Shown in pieces: positions 24,650 through 37,571 of a DNA stretch of 64,000 bases. This DNA comes from Manis javanica (taxonomy: Eukaryota > Chordata > Mammalia > Pholidota > Manidae). The stretch's first letter is position 1. Each line of letters opens with the position of its first letter. A program made the position numbers and the translations under genes. A model generated the notes under the pieces. That model searched no databases. It had not been told where the DNA came from and was given only the letters and a program-made list of their open reading frames with translations. The stretch is taken from NCBI RefSeq assembly GCF_040802235.1, contig NC_133170.1:4107001-4171000 (forward strand), written 5' to 3'.

Positions 24650-26632
24650 TACAAAATTAATACACAGAAATCTGTTGCTTTCCAATACACTAATGATGAA
24701 AGAGCAGAAAGAGAAATCAGGAAAACAATTTCATTCACAATTGCATCAAAAAGAATAAAATACCTAGGAATTAATGTAACCAAGAAAGTGAAAGGCCTAT
24801 ACCCTGAAAACTACAAGACACTCTTACGGGAAATTAAATAGGACACTAACAAATGGAAACTCATCCCATGCTCTTGGCCTGGAAGAATTAATATAGTCAA
24901 AATGGCCATCCTGCCCAAAGCAATATACAGATTCGATGCAATCCCTATCAAATTACCAACAGCATTCTTCAATAAACTGGAACAAATAGTTCTAAAATTC
25001 ATATGGAACCACAAAAGACTCTGAATAGCCTAAGCAATCCTTAGAAGGAAGAATAAAGCAGGGGGGATCTCACTTCCCAACTTCAAGCTCTACTACAAAG
25101 CCACGGTAATTAAGACAATTTGGTACTGGCACAAGAACAGAGCCACAGACCAGTGGAACAGAATAGAGACTCCAGATATTAACCCCAACATATATGATCA
25201 ATTAGTATACGATAAAGGAGTCATGGACATACAATGGGGAAATGACGTGACAGCCTCTTCAACAGCTGGTGTTGGCAAAACTGGACAGCTACATGTAATA
25301 GAATGAAACTGGATCACTGTCTAACCCCATATGCAAAAGTGAATTCGAAATGGATCAAAGACTTGAATGTAAGTCATGAAACCATAAAACTCTTAGAAAA
25401 AAACATAGGCAAAAATCTCTTGTACATAAACATCAGCAACTTCTTCATGAACATATCTCCCCAGGCAAGGGAAACAGAAGCAAAAATGAACAAGTGGGAC
25501 TATATCAAGCTGAAAAGCTTCTGTACAGCAAAGGACACCATCAGTAGAACAAAAAGGTACCCTACAGTATTGGAGAATATATTCATAAATGACAGATCCG
25601 ATAAAGGGTTGAAATCCAAAATATATAAAGAGCTCACACACCTCAACAAAAAGCAAATAAGCCAATTAAAAAATGGGCAGAGTTGCTGAGAGACACTTCT
25701 CCAAAGAAGAAATTCAGATGGCCAACAGGCACATGAAAAGATGCTCCACATCGCTAATCATCAGAGAAACACAAATTAAAACCACAATGAGATATCACCT
25801 CACACCAGTAAGGATGGCCACCATCCAAGAGACAAACAACAACAAATGCTGGCAAGGTTGTGGAGAAAGGGGAACCCTCCTACACTGCTGGTGGGAATGT
25901 AAATTAGTTCAACCATTGTGGAAAGCAGTATGGAGGTTCCTCAAAAAACTCAAAATAGAAATACCATTTGACCCAGGAATTCCACTCCTAGGAATTTACC
26001 CTAAGAATGCAGCAGCCCAGTTACAAAAAGACATATGCACTGCTATATTTATCACAGCAGTATTTACAATAGCCAAGAAATGGAAGCAACCTAAGTGTCC
26101 ATCAGTAGATGAATGGATAAAGAAGATGTGGTACATATACACAATGGAATATTATTCAGCCATAAAAAGAAAACAAATCCTACCATTGCAACAACATGGA
26201 TGGAGGTAGAGGGTATTATGCTCAGTGAAATAAGCCAGGCAGAAAAAGACAAGTATCAAATGATTTCACTCATATGCGGAGTATAAGAACAAAGGAAAAT
26301 TGAAGGAACAAAACAGCAGCAGACTCACAGAACCCAAGAATGGACTAACAGTTACCAAAGGGAAAGGGACTGGGGACGATGGGTGGGAAGGGAGGGATAA
26401 GGGGGAAAAAGGGGGCATTACGATTAGCAGATATAATGTAGGGGGGGCACGGGGAGGGCTGTACAACACAGAGAAGACAAGTAGTGACTCTACAGCATTT
26501 TACTACGCTGATGGACAGTGACTGTAATGGGGTTTGTGGGGGTGACTTGATAATGGGGGGAATCTAGAAACCATAATGCTGCTCATGTAATCGCAGATTA
26601 ATGATACCAAAATATATAAATAAATAAATAAT
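24650..26632 (+). mobile_element. 5'-truncated L1, 3' 2 kb
   Basis: It aligns by eye, almost base for base, with the end of the L1 at 48.35-54.8 kb (from about 52835 onward). It holds the last part of ORF2 including the Cys-rich end ('[18 protein letters not shown]'), then the G-rich 3' UTR and a '(taaa)' tail. ORF2 is dead, with for example an in-frame TAG at 24839 and a frameshift near 25670-25690. The break at the 5' side is typical of incomplete reverse transcription. It is in direct orientation with the larger L1, 28 kb away. Confidence 0.95.
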
Positions 26633-26639
26633 CACATTA

Positions 26640-27029
26640 AAATAACTTAGTGCTATCTCTTAAATAAATTTAACTTACTAAAATTAATTAGATTTTATAC
26701 ATGTCAAATACAATTACATTTAAAAAACCTTTTAGATGATTACTGTCAAAGAAAGACAAATTATATGAAATTTTTTTATAATTGGGGATTTTGCTGACAT
26801 GAAAGCAAGAAAACAAATTTTATAGAATAAATATATAATAATTTATGAAGTAAAAAAATGTGAAAGATGTATCATGTAAATAGCAATGCATGCCCAAGAA
26901 TTGAGAGAATTTGATTATGATTAAAGCATAAGCTTCAGGAGAATGAAAAACATTGGAAGTTACATTGGCTTCTTCACCATTTCTCAGATAAATGAGACTG
27001 GTTTTCCTTCCTGAAATGCTCTTGCCTGT
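26640..27029. other. Intergenic, nothing recognised
   Basis: AT-rich DNA with no supported feature. Confidence 0.45.
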
Positions 27030-27390
27030 TTTCTGCATGAGTTCTTTTTTCAGATTTTTATTAAAATGTTACCTTGTCAATTAGCCTATCTCTAATCATC
27101 TCATTTAAAATTGACATTCCCCAGGCCAGAACTCTCATTTCCTTTTCCTGTGTCATATTTCTCAATGGCATTTTTCATCAACTACAATATTGAACATTTT
27201 TTTATTCATTTGGTTTATTGCCTATCTTGTAGAATATGATTACCTGTCTAGAATTTAAGCTTCACTATGGCTTACATTGATTTTCTTTTGTGCTCCTGAA
27301 TGCTCATTTCATAGAGAAAAAAAAAAAAACTCCATGGGGCATGATAAGTACTCAATAAATATTTGTTGTCTGTGAAAAAGAAAGGATTGA
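27030..27390 (+). repeat. L2 LINE 3' end
   Basis: Decayed L2 ending, with 'aaatgttaccttgtcaatta' (the 'caaatgtcacctt' block), 'tctagaatttaagcttcact' and a terminal 'gtactcaataaatatttgtt'. The A-run at 27318-27330 is a later expansion. Confidence 0.75.
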
Positions 27391-27439
27391 AGAATTAGGA
27401 ATTCAAATCAGAGTACCCATAAGGCCATGCTTTTTGCTT

Positions 27440-27740
27440 CACACCTGATGCTCTGGCAGCTTAGGAACTTACTCCGCCCTCTTTCATACCCACACTGTTT
27501 TTAACCAGGTGAACTTTGTTTATCCTCCCAAACAGTGTTAGCTGTTATTTCTTTTGAGAAACCCAAACTCTCCTGTCATAACCACATCCAGATACAGACA
27601 CCAACTCTTCCAAACCTCTATACTTTATGCATAAATTTATCATGCTATGTAATATTTTATTGTAGGCATTTGTTGGCACTGTCTCTCTTCATTACAAACA
27701 TCCCCTTGAAGGCAAGGACTATATTTGGTTGATGGGAAAT
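27440..27740 (+). repeat. Possible second L2 fragment
   Basis: A weak L2-like run ends in 'ccccttgaaggcaaggacta', which fits the L2 'gagggcagggact' block. It is diverged and uncertain. Confidence 0.4.
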
Positions 27741-27744
27741 CTGG

Positions 27745-29399
27745 TCAGAACTTTAAAAAAACCATTACTTCCCTCTACGTGCTACCTGAGATGCTTTCAG
27801 TGAAGGTGACATATGAACTAGAGAGCTAAAAACAAATAAATATTAATTAGATAGCAAGAAATAAATAGCAGAGAAGAAACAGTTTTATAGCTATGAATTG
27901 CCATTCTTTTAAGGTTGGTTGTACTTGAAGTGGAGAGTATAGACTTGTGAGGATCACATTAACAGTTATCATAAGAAGAACATCTCTATCACTTTTTATC
28001 TGAATAAGGTTTTCACTTCAAGGTTAATTATGAAAAATAAGGCAATTTTCTGATAAAAGCACAGAAAAATTATAAATTCATCTAGGCAAGTAGAGAATAT
28101 GCAAAATTCAAATCTGGGGACTCTGAATTTTTGCTTGTTTCTGAAGAAAATGAGGTCAGAGGAGCTGTGCCACTAGTTGGGTTGTCTGGGAGTATTCAGC
28201 AACAACACGAGGGGCATGTAGCACAGGTGTCTCGGTGGAAAACAGGAAGGAAAACACAAAGCACAGCTTGAGGAGAAAATGTGACCTGCTGCGTCTGAAC
28301 ACTTACCTGCCATCCAATTATCAGATGAGAAGCTCTGCTTAAAGGAAAATTTACTTTGGCCTTTCTATGGATATAATTATCCATTTTGCCAAAGATTTGT
28401 ACCACTTGACATTGAAAGAAAATTGGCTCAAAGCCTGGACACCTCTCCAACTGGTTTTCCACCTGGAGGAAGTTGATGAATGTATTTTAGATATGTGTCA
28501 GTATATATGGTGATAAGGAAAATTTCTGAGTTGTCCTGAAATTAAATAATGTTAAGGACCAGAGAATGGGGAAGACAGACATGGGAAGGTCATCAGTCAA
28601 TAGTCGAGGCAGTGGCCAACCAGAGATTTCATGTCCCTGGATGAAGTCATTTCAGTAGTTATCTAGAAGGTCCCCAGAGCCACTGCAATCCTCTTACAGG
28701 TGACCAGAGTCTGACCGCCATCCACAGGCCTTCTTTATGGACTGGCACCTACCCCAGGACTTCCCCAGTTTTGCATCAGCTCACCTTCTGTGTCTGTAGC
28801 CAGCGTGAATTCAGAGAATTTTCTTTCCTTGAGACCCCTCATCAATGAGCCCTGTTGCTTGAGTCTGAGGGACGAGGTCTTCTGTGAACTGGCCTTGCTG
28901 CTGGGGAAGCAGAAACTGCCTGTCCCAGGCCTCAGTCCTTATCTGGATGCACCTGTAGAGGCTCGATAACCCTTTTATTTCAGAGAGCTCTCAGGCCGCA
29001 GGTTTTTATTCTTCAAGGCCAGAGGTGCCGAGTCTCTCTCTCCAGTTCACCCGAATGCCTGCTTTGTTTGCATGTTGCTCTTATTAGTCACTCTAGGTTA
29101 AGAAGGTAGTTCTTATACTACCAAGGAAAGCTTTCTTGACTAGCAAATTTCTAGTGTGAGCTCAGAGAATAGGCCATAGGTCAAGTCAGCTATAAAAGGA
29201 CAAAGAGACCACAGTGGTTCGTTTGGACTGCAGGTTTGAAAATGATATAAAAGGCTGGAGTTTTTCATCTTTTTCACAATTTTTCAGAAAGGATGTTGGC
29301 AAGAGGTGAACAGAAATGCTGGGAGATGCAGGGCTATTGCCACTGGGGTTCCTCAATGGCAGGATACCCTCTCCCTCGGAATACCCTACCGTGCAGTCC
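27745..29399. other. Intergenic, nothing recognised
   Basis: About 1.65 kb without a gene or a repeat I can name. 28560-29060 is less AT-rich but shows no open frame or splice pair of note. Confidence 0.45.
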
Positions 29400-30160
29400 T
29401 CCCCCATTTAAAACTCTCTAGTGTCTTTGCTTTACAGTTTGAATGTCCAACTCTTCCTCATGTCGGATGCTCTGGCTCCTCCTTACCTCTCTGATCTCAT
29501 CTCAAACCACTTAGCTCTTTGCTCGCTTATGCTTCAGCCACACCGGCCTTGGCTCTGTTCCTCAAATGGTGCCAAACCCATTTGTTGTTCCCTTTTCTAA
29601 GAGGCTCTTATTGGAGAGGAGTAATTTTCTTCTACCCTTCAAAGTTCTTGTTTGGGCTAAGAATTAAATTTGCATGAGACAGATAAACAGGAGAAAATAA
29701 ACAAACATTTAACGGCATGTATACATGGGAGAGACCCGGGAATACAGAGGAAACTCCCAGAAATGGCCAAAGCCATCACCTTCAATAACCGTCTTCAGCT
29801 AAAGACAAGATATGTTGGGGATGGGGAATCAGTTATGGGGGGCCAGCGCGCAGAGCCCAGTGAGCCAGGATGTGGTCCTCATGACAGCTGATGGCACTTT
29901 CTAGAGATTTAGTCCTTCCCCCTCTTCCTTGTACAGCAGGGAGACACCTTACAAATGTAAATGTCTCTTAGGAAAGGCTAATTTCTACTCAGTTTTCAGA
30001 GCTTCTACTGTGTTTACAGTTTCTTAAAAAGTAATCAGTTTAAAGTAATGAATGTGCCAAAGCAGCGTATCTTGGGGTGGCAAAATTTGCTCCCCTTTCC
30101 TCTTCTGGTTCTTTATATGACTGGATTTCTATATTTTCAGCCTGATCTTCAGTGTCACCT
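29400..30160 (+). repeat. L2 LINE interrupted by a 0.5 kb insertion
   Basis: 29400-29600 is L2 ('cttatgcttcagccacaccg', 'ctctgttcctcaaatggtgc'). 30110-30160 resumes the same L2 further along ('cagtgtcacctctcagagaa'). The 500 bp between (about 29605-30105) are unrelated to L2 and contain blocks such as 'tgcatgagacagataaacag' and 'gtatacatgggagagacccg'. They look like another old interspersed repeat, possibly an LTR, whose family I cannot name. Confidence 0.6.
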
Positions 30161-30414
30161 CTCAGAGAAGACTGAGGGCAGAGCTGGGCAGGGGGCCCAG
30201 GCTGCTGCGAACTGGAGCCTGAGCAGCCGCTCCCAGGCCACCAGTGACTCCCTGCCGGCCTACCAGCGCTGCAGACCTGAACCGGAAGTTCTGACCAGGT
30301 GCAGCAACAGAAAAGGGAAATTTCCTACCAATCTTCATTTTAGCTTTTTCATTTCTCCTTCCTCCTTTTGAGAAAAAAACTAAATGGTATCAGCAACAGT
30401 TCCTGCAACATTAA

Positions 30415-31230
30415 ATGCCAATTTGTTTGCAGTATTGTCTCAACATTCAATTATATGCTCAAATCCAAAACCTAGAAGTCATCCTCCGTTCTTTCCCTGC
30501 CCTCTCTCACCAATCTAATCCAGTAATAATTTCTATTTACCATCCTTTCCGATTATATTTTACTGCCACAGCGCTGCCACTCCGATCAAAGCTACCGCTA
30601 TCTTTTTCTAAGCCTAGTGCAATAACCTGCTAATCGGTCTCCTCCTCCCAGTTCCAGCTAGTTAGCAGATCACCCAGTGTGACCATTCAAAAGCAGGATC
30701 GGCTTAGATCACTTGCCCTTTAAACGTAAAGACCTTGGTTACAGTTTTCAGTTCATTTCCATTACAAATGAACGGACTCCTCCCTCTCAAACCACTCCGC
30801 TCTCTGCTTACTAAGCTCCAGCCACAGCGGCCTTGATTCTGTTCCTCGTATGTGCCAATCTCAGTTGCTATTCCTCTTTCTGGAAAAGGCCCTTCTCCTG
30901 ATTTTCCGTGTGAGTGGCTTTCTATGATCTTCTCAAGTCTAATCTTAAATGTCACCTCTTAGAGAAGACTTCCCGACAACACTCGACACGTCCCCTAACT
31001 CCACTGCCTGTCTTATCACAGTGCTGTTTTCCCTTCATAGCCCTTTACTGTAGGAAATAATGTTTGGTATTTAAATGTTTATTAGTATGTCTTCTTTCTC
31101 TCCCTGTAGAATAAATGTTCCAAGAGGCCCAGGACCTTGGCTGTCTGACTACTGCTCTCTCACTAGTGCTGGAACAGTGAGTAGCACATGGCATGTGCTC
31201 AACAAATGTTTTAGAATAAATAAATAAATC
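30415..31230 (+). repeat. L2 LINE 3' portion
   Basis: A long, fairly complete L2 end. Blocks in order are 'aaacctagaagtcatcctcc', 'gctccagccacagcggcctt', 'taaatgtcacctcttagaga', 'ctgtagaataaatgttccaa', 'aggcccaggaccttggctgt', 'gtagcacatggcatgtgctc' and a terminal 'aataaataaataaa'. Confidence 0.85.
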
Positions 31231-32119
31231 ACAATTATGACACATGGGTCTATTTTTCTTAAGGGTCCACGGCAGGCCGCAAAATGCCCGGTGAACACAG
31301 GTGTTAGCATTCACGGTCATGGACCGACAGCTCCCTCCAGACGCCCCATCCCGCAGAGCTGTCCATCTGGACTCTTCAGGGCAGGCTGCTTGGCCCTGCC
31401 GCTTAGGCATTTGGCGGACTCGTGAGAGTTAGCACTCTGCTAATGAGACAGTCCACCTAAGAAAAGCTATCTGGCACTTTAATAGTAAACAACCTGGTGT
31501 TTCATTGGCTAATGGTGGTAATCTACTAATTTCTTCAAATAAATGAAATAGCCTCATAATTCCTGCTTACATATTATTAAAAAACAAAATTCAACCAGGT
31601 AAAAGTGAAACTCTAACTGGCTGTATTAAATGATTCAGGAATTGGCCAGCATCCTTCCTAGCAAGCAGAGTGATGCTCTAAGAAGTTGTACAAAATGGAA
31701 AGTTTTTGTAGAAAGGAGGGTGGGGCGAAGAAGTTACTAGGCAAAGAAAAGAAGGGATGGTTTCAGGCAAGGTTATTTTCTTGGACCTCAAGAGAAGAGG
31801 AATAGAGCATATATGTGAGGTCCAGGAAAATAACCCAGAGGGACAAAAAGTTCAATACCAAAACCCAAAATTGGTCTGAGACCTGGGAATTCACAGCAGC
31901 AACCCTGGAGAAGGCACTTGAAAATGAGAAGAGATGGAGGTGGCAGCCTGAGAGAGGAACTTCCTCTGGGGGAGATGATAGAAGAGGGGGTGTCCTGGGG
32001 AGACATGGTAGTAAGGGCAAAGCAGTGTACAGGAGAGGGAAGCAACGATCTTGCAGCAAAAACGGGGCAAAAATAAAACAACTTGTCAGGCTCTACCATC
32101 ACCAAGAGAAACAATTCTC
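31231..32119. other. Intergenic, possibly HAL1 5' part
   Basis: 31690-32110 is A/G-rich and leads without an obvious break into the HAL1-like element that follows, so it may be its 5' region. Nothing else is recognised. Confidence 0.35.
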
Positions 32120-33840
32120 TTACCTAAGCTGTACCTTGATAAACTGAAGGAGGTACTCTCAAATCAGATATCTCGTCCATTAGACATTCAGGAATAGAAA
32201 AAAGCAGACAAATTTCAGATAAAGCTATTGAAAAAAGAAAACAGAACATATGAATCAAAGATTTCATTTCAGAAACGTCTCCCTGTCCTACCCCCCACCA
32301 CATACACAGAGCTGGGGAAAACTGAAACACAGCATTGGAATTGGAATTTTAATCCTCAAACAAGAATTTGAAGGTATTTCCTAAAAAGCTGAGAATCAAA
32401 AATTCAACAAGCAAAAATAAAATGGTCTAAAAACTAACTGCCACAACAAAAAAAACCCTCACAGGAAGAAAACAACAAGAGTTTAGTGAACTCAGGAAAT
32501 AAATTTAACAGTAACAATGAAATCTCAGAAAAGGAGAATAAGTTACAAAGTGCTCAAGGGATAATAAATCCAAATGAAAATTGATTAAGGGACATTAATG
32601 AAAAGAAGAAAATAAAGACAATAAATGAGATAAAGAAATGCAAATTGTTAAGGAGATAATGAATGAAGCAGAAGAAAAGCAAAGAAGGCCCAGCATGCAT
32701 GTAACTACATGCATAGAGTTTCAGCAGAAGAGCAAAACAATCTAACAGAAATAATATTTAACATTCTAACCTAAATAATCTAACAAAGATTTCAAAGCCC
32801 AAGGCTTGTTGTGTACCTGGGAAAACTGACCCAGAATGATAAACTCTGAGATGTTATATTAGTATAATGACTAGTCTTTAAAATTAAAAACAAAATCAAC
32901 AGGATTCCTGGATAAAAACATTATATTATACAAATAAAAAAATTGTATGGGTGCCAAATTCTCAAGAGCAACATAAAAAGCAAGGCCACAGTATAGCAAC
33001 ATTTATAAAAATCTAAGAAAAGGGTGAGCCAAGAATTTTATACCCAACCAAGCAATCCTTTAAGTATCATGCCTATAACCATAAGGAGCTTTGAATAAGA
33101 AGGAACTCAAGACACACTATAACCATGAACCCTTACTGAGGATGCTACTCTAACGAACTCCACCAAACAAGAAATGACCAAGAAGCTTCTACAAAAGGAC
33201 AGGTGAGCATCTAATATACTTAAATATAGAACCAGTACAGGGTTAGATATAGGTTTGGATACATGGGTGAAAATATTATGTACATTCTGACAAAATAGAA
33301 ATAATGCATCTCCCAAGAGTCACTCAGAGTGAGAGCATTTTAAAGGGGAGCCTAATGGAATCAATGGCTCGTGGGCCGACTTGCTGACATCATGGAGGCA
33401 TGGGCGTGGAAACTGTCCTGGAATGCCCTTATCTGGTTAGAGGGCAACATGGAGGGAGAGGTTTAACTTTGGTACAAAGTTACTGCGAAGATATGTTCAG
33501 GACAGTATGAAAACACATGCTGCTTATTATTTGCATATTGCAAGCTATCTAAATGCCCAAATATATGGAATGGAAGACTATGGACTATGTAGCATAAAAA
33601 GAATAAAGACTTCTATGAATAGTTATAGAGTGCTTTTTTAGGATATCTTAATAAGAAAAACAAAGTGGATATAGTATATGAGATACTCTTAGGGCATATG
33701 TGCATGTGTTTACTCTGGCAAAAAGAAATGAGGAGGATAATCCAGAAAACAATGAACTTGGTTACTTGAAAGGTTTATAGGGGAACAGGAGCCAGGAGAA
33801 AGAAAAAAAGAATGAAGTTTGAAAAGGCATTTTGAATCTG
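32120..33840 (+). mobile_element. HAL1-like element (half-L1)
   Basis: An A-rich element with decayed L1 ORF1-type sequence at about 32800-33190 (for example 'gccaagaattttatacccaa' and 'ccatgaacccttactgagg'). Only about 300 bp later comes an L1-like 3' end ('aaatgcccaaatatatggaa', 'tatgtagcataaaaa', 33540-33600). The absence of ORF2 between the ORF1-like and 3' parts is the hallmark of HAL1. Frames are all broken. Confidence 0.6.
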
Positions 33841-34329
33841 ATAATTCTTTTTCATCATAATATTCCACTTACTTTGAAAAATCAATTAAACATTTCATGC
33901 TCCTCAAAAATATGTCTCGGTAATAAATTTTTTAAAGATGGAAAAAAACTGCTCTGAAATATCTGAGTGAGCAAAAGAGTATCTGGGTCAGATGCACCAG
34001 ATAATAACAACAGCTTTAAACATTGATAATTACATAAAATCAGGTGAAAGACAATTTTCAAGGTACAGTCAACCACCAAAAGAGTAACAAAGACTATTTT
34101 GTATTTCCAAATCTTTAGGACAGCCTTCTGGGAAAAGAAATAGAAAAAGTAAGTCTACAGCTCATTAAATATTCTTCCTTTTAACCTTGCCTTGTCTTGG
34201 AATTACTTTGAGGCATTATGGTTAAATAGTCAAGCCAAAACTTTCAAAGATAATAAAACATAGCAGAAGCCAGGCAACTTGGAAACTAGGAACAATGAGT
34301 TCTCAGATTCAGCTAGACTTTTTGGAGCA
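33841..34329. other. Intergenic, nothing recognised
   Basis: AT-rich, with no supported feature. Confidence 0.45.
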
Positions 34330-34525
34330 GTCCCTATGTGCCAGATTCTTCTGAGGCAGGGTTTCATCACAGACCTTTGAGATGGGAGGGCATTTTACAA
34401 ATGAGAAGACTGAAGCTCAGGAAAGCAAATAGCTTGCCCAAGGTCATAAATCTAATGAGCACCAGGGTTGTGGCTCAAATCCAGATATTTGGACTCCAAG
34501 TCCACTATTCTCTGAATTACTTCAA
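34330..34525 (-). repeat. MIR SINE
   Basis: One of the clearest MIR copies here: 'cattttacaaatgagaagac', 'tgaagctcaggaaagcaaat', 'cttgcccaaggtcataaatc' and 'tggactccaagtccactatt' in antisense order. Confidence 0.9.
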
Positions 34526-35819
34526 AGTTGCTTCACTACAAAGGACTTCAGTTCAGCAAATCAACAATAGCTGTTTCTTGTCCCTTTGTTCTGCTGATTC
34601 TCCCTCTCTCATCATTTATGCAAAGAATCAAATCAACACAATAACATGTGTGTTGTGCCTAAGTAAACAAGATGTGCCCGCATACAGGATGGAGTAGCAC
34701 AAATTTGTATTTTATCAAGCCTCAGGCATCAATCTCAACAAAAGCAAAAAGGAGGGAACTCTTAGCTGCTTATAAATTTCCCTTACATTCTAGGCACTGT
34801 GCCAAGTGAAATCTTGCAGCTTAAACTAAAAAAGAAAAAACCCAAAACTTTGTGCATTTGATCTAATAAGTAAGCATTCACAAACTCTATTATTATTTGT
34901 GATTATTTCCAATGTTAGCCAAGCAGTTTCCCATTTTATTCTAAAAATCTGTTACATAAATTTTGCATTATTTCCCAGATTATGAGAAAGCAAGATAAAT
35001 ATCCATTTCCTTCTTGAAAGGTGAAAAATACTGCCAAATTGTGAGTACATAAGGGTTTCTCCAGGTAGATGCCAAGTCTCTGTGTGGCAACTGGTTATGA
35101 GGGGACAGGGGAGCTGCCTTAACAGACATATCCATCCTAAAGGGGAGGTCAGGATATTTGGAGAAAACAAGAGAATCGAGGTACAGTTTTTCTTAACTCT
35201 ATTGTGGAATTTAGACCAAACCTTATGTACTGTACACTTACTATATCGGAGATTCAAAACCCCCAAATTTGTCACAGTCTAAGAGGGAAGGTCCATTGAT
35301 TTATTGCCAAGTAACCATATACACCATCTAAGCAGGATGGTAGTGAGATAGTCCTGTTTTATTACTGGTTTTCCACTTGTATGCTAAAGTGCTTACACTG
35401 GTTAGAAAATATAAGTGTCTTCCAAGTCAGACATTTATTTACCGACAGTATGGCTACTGCTCTGTGTGTGTGCACACACGCTCAAATAAGGACAAACTGA
35501 TTAGGTGAACACATGGAAAATCATGCTTTTACCCGCCTTTGTTCGTTCTTGAGTGTTAGAGTCCATTTTCTCTTTTTTCCTTAGAAGAGGAGGCAAAGAA
35601 AAGCTAAACTAATGACCAAGAACTATTCACAGCCCTATTGCAGAAGTGCTCACTAGGACCCTCCTGGGCCTTTTTAAGTTTCCCCTTGTGTCAGTAATTA
35701 CCAAATGAAAGAGGCATGAGAGTTCAGAGAATGAATTCCAGTTGTTATGTAGCAAAAGATGCCCTCATACCAGTCAGGTGCTTTCTGAAAGCTGTATTTT
35801 AAAATACAGTCTATCCTAA
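34526..35819. other. Intergenic, nothing firm
   Basis: 34785-34810 ('attctaggcactgtgccaag') hints at a MIR or L2 end. The rest is featureless. Confidence 0.45.
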
Positions 35820-36100
35820 ACCCCAGCATTTCATATCGCCCTTAAGATGAACTATCACTTTAGCCTTAGCTACATACAGTCTGTTCTGGCTTCAAACATG
35901 CTCCTGGTTGCCTGCCTCCCCTTGGCCCTCTGCCATCATTTTTTGCCACTCAGCAGCAGAGTGACACTTTACAATATAAATAGATCATCCCACCCCTGAG
36001 CTCAAAAATCTCCTAAATAACTTTCCAACTCTCAGAAGGAAAGAATAAACTTTTTCCCATGGCTTGAAAGGCCTTAAGTTATCTGGCCCTGGTCTAACTG
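35820..36100 (+). repeat. L2 LINE fragment
   Basis: L2 blocks 'agagtgacactttacaatat', 'ctcaaaaatctcctaaataa', 'gcttgaaaggccttaagtta' and 'tctggccctggtctaa' appear in order. The 3' tail is missing. Confidence 0.7.
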
Positions 36101-36679
36101 TAGGTGAACCGGAAGAAGAGATGCATGTGGCAAGACATAGAGTGTAGGCCGTAAAGTACCCCCAGGAAATACCCCTTTGTTTGTAATTTTAATGGCAAAG
36201 TTGATTCTCTAAGAAGCAAGAAAAAAGGGTGGACATTTATAGGCTCAAAAAAAAAAGAAAAAAGAAAGAAAAAGTAGTAAAGGGAGTGTTTCAAAGTAGA
36301 GATCAAAATCTTTTCCCTATGGAGGCATGTTTGTAGGTTGACTAAAGAAATCATTTGAAAATGACTTATCGTTGCATAATTGATTGTAAGCTTGGTTGGC
36401 CATGCCAAGCTGGAAGTGAAAAAATTCTTCACTTTGCTTTTATTAAAAGATTTGGAAAAAGGACTGTCATCGATTCTGCATTTCTATTTTCTGTGAGTTT
36501 GGTTTTTAATAAAAGTCAATTATATCTCATTAAAACATAAATAAATATATAGATATATTTAAGTATAGGAGATTATTGCAGAGAACTACATATCAAAATA
36601 TGGCAATAAAATATTGGTTGAACAGTTTTAAAATTTAAATATATTTGAAAAGTCCCTAACAGATCCATCTAATAATAGA
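36101..36679. other. Intergenic, nothing recognised
   Basis: AT-rich with an A-rich tract at 36246-36274. No supported gene. Confidence 0.45.
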
Positions 36680-37060
36680 CAAACTTCTGTACAGTCCAGA
36701 AATACTTTACAGCTTTGAACATGAGGTTGTCTAATTTCTAGTTGAAAATTTCCAGTGATAAGAGACTTTTCATCTTAAGATTTCTCCCATTACAATTCTG
36801 ATGAGTGGAAAAGTCCTTACATTGAGTCAAATACCTTTTTGTAATTTTCACTTATTGATTCTAGATTTGTCTTCTTGACCAATAGAGGAGAAATCTAATA
36901 TTGCTCTCTCTGTATGAACACACCTGGCATTGCTGTTGTATTCTACAGTCTTGCTCTCCTAGTTTATATGTTCCAGGTCCTTCAATGCTTCCTCACATTG
37001 AATGATTTCCATTCCTGTCACCATATCACTTCCATTCTTTTGGGGATACGATACCATAGT
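36680..37060. repeat. CR1/L3 LINE fragment
   Basis: The run 'cattgagtcaaataccttt', 'ttgattctagatttgtcttc', 'caatagaggagaaatctaa', 'ggtccttcaatgcttcctca' and 'cattgaatgatttccattcc' follows, in order, the known 3' region of the L3/CR1 family. It is very old and diverged. Confidence 0.55.
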
Positions 37061-37095
37061 TTGCAAATGTTTCCATTAAAGCATTACATCAAGTA

Positions 37096-37569
37096 CAGTT
37101 TTTCCTCAACTTACAATGGGACTACATCCAGATAAACCATCATAAGCTGAAAATATTGTCATTTGAAATGCATTTAATACACCTAGCCTACTGAACATCG
37201 TAGCTTGTTCTAGCCATCCTTAAGCCTGCTCAGAACATTTATGTCAGCCTACAGTTGGACACAATAATCTAACAGAAAGCCTTTTTTATTTATAAGTAAG
37301 CATTGACTGTCTCAAGCTATTTATGGAATACTGTATTGGAAGTGGAAACCGGATGGTCGTACGAGCTGGTCGTTCTTTTCTCTCACGATCGTGTGCAGTT
37401 GCCATGGCTGCCCAGTGTCACAAAAGAGTCCCCCACAGCATATTGCTAGCCCAGGGAAAGATCACAATTCAAAATCTGAAGAACAATTTCTCCTGAAAGA
37501 ATATATCAATTTCTCATGATTGTAAAATTGAAAAATCCTAAATCAAATCCTTGTAAGTGGGGAGCCATC
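37096..37569. mobile_element. Tigger-family DNA transposon, non-autonomous
   Basis: The left end 'cagtttttcctcaacttaca' is mirrored by the right end ('ccttgtaagtggggagccat'), giving terminal inverted repeats. TA dinucleotides flank both ends (37094-37095 and 37570-37571), as expected for Tc1/mariner insertions. Internal blocks 'cagataaaccatcataagct', 'catttaatacacctagccta' and 'gtcagcctacagttggacac' are those of a short Tigger derivative. No transposase frame is present. Confidence 0.85.
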
Positions 37570-37571
37570 TA

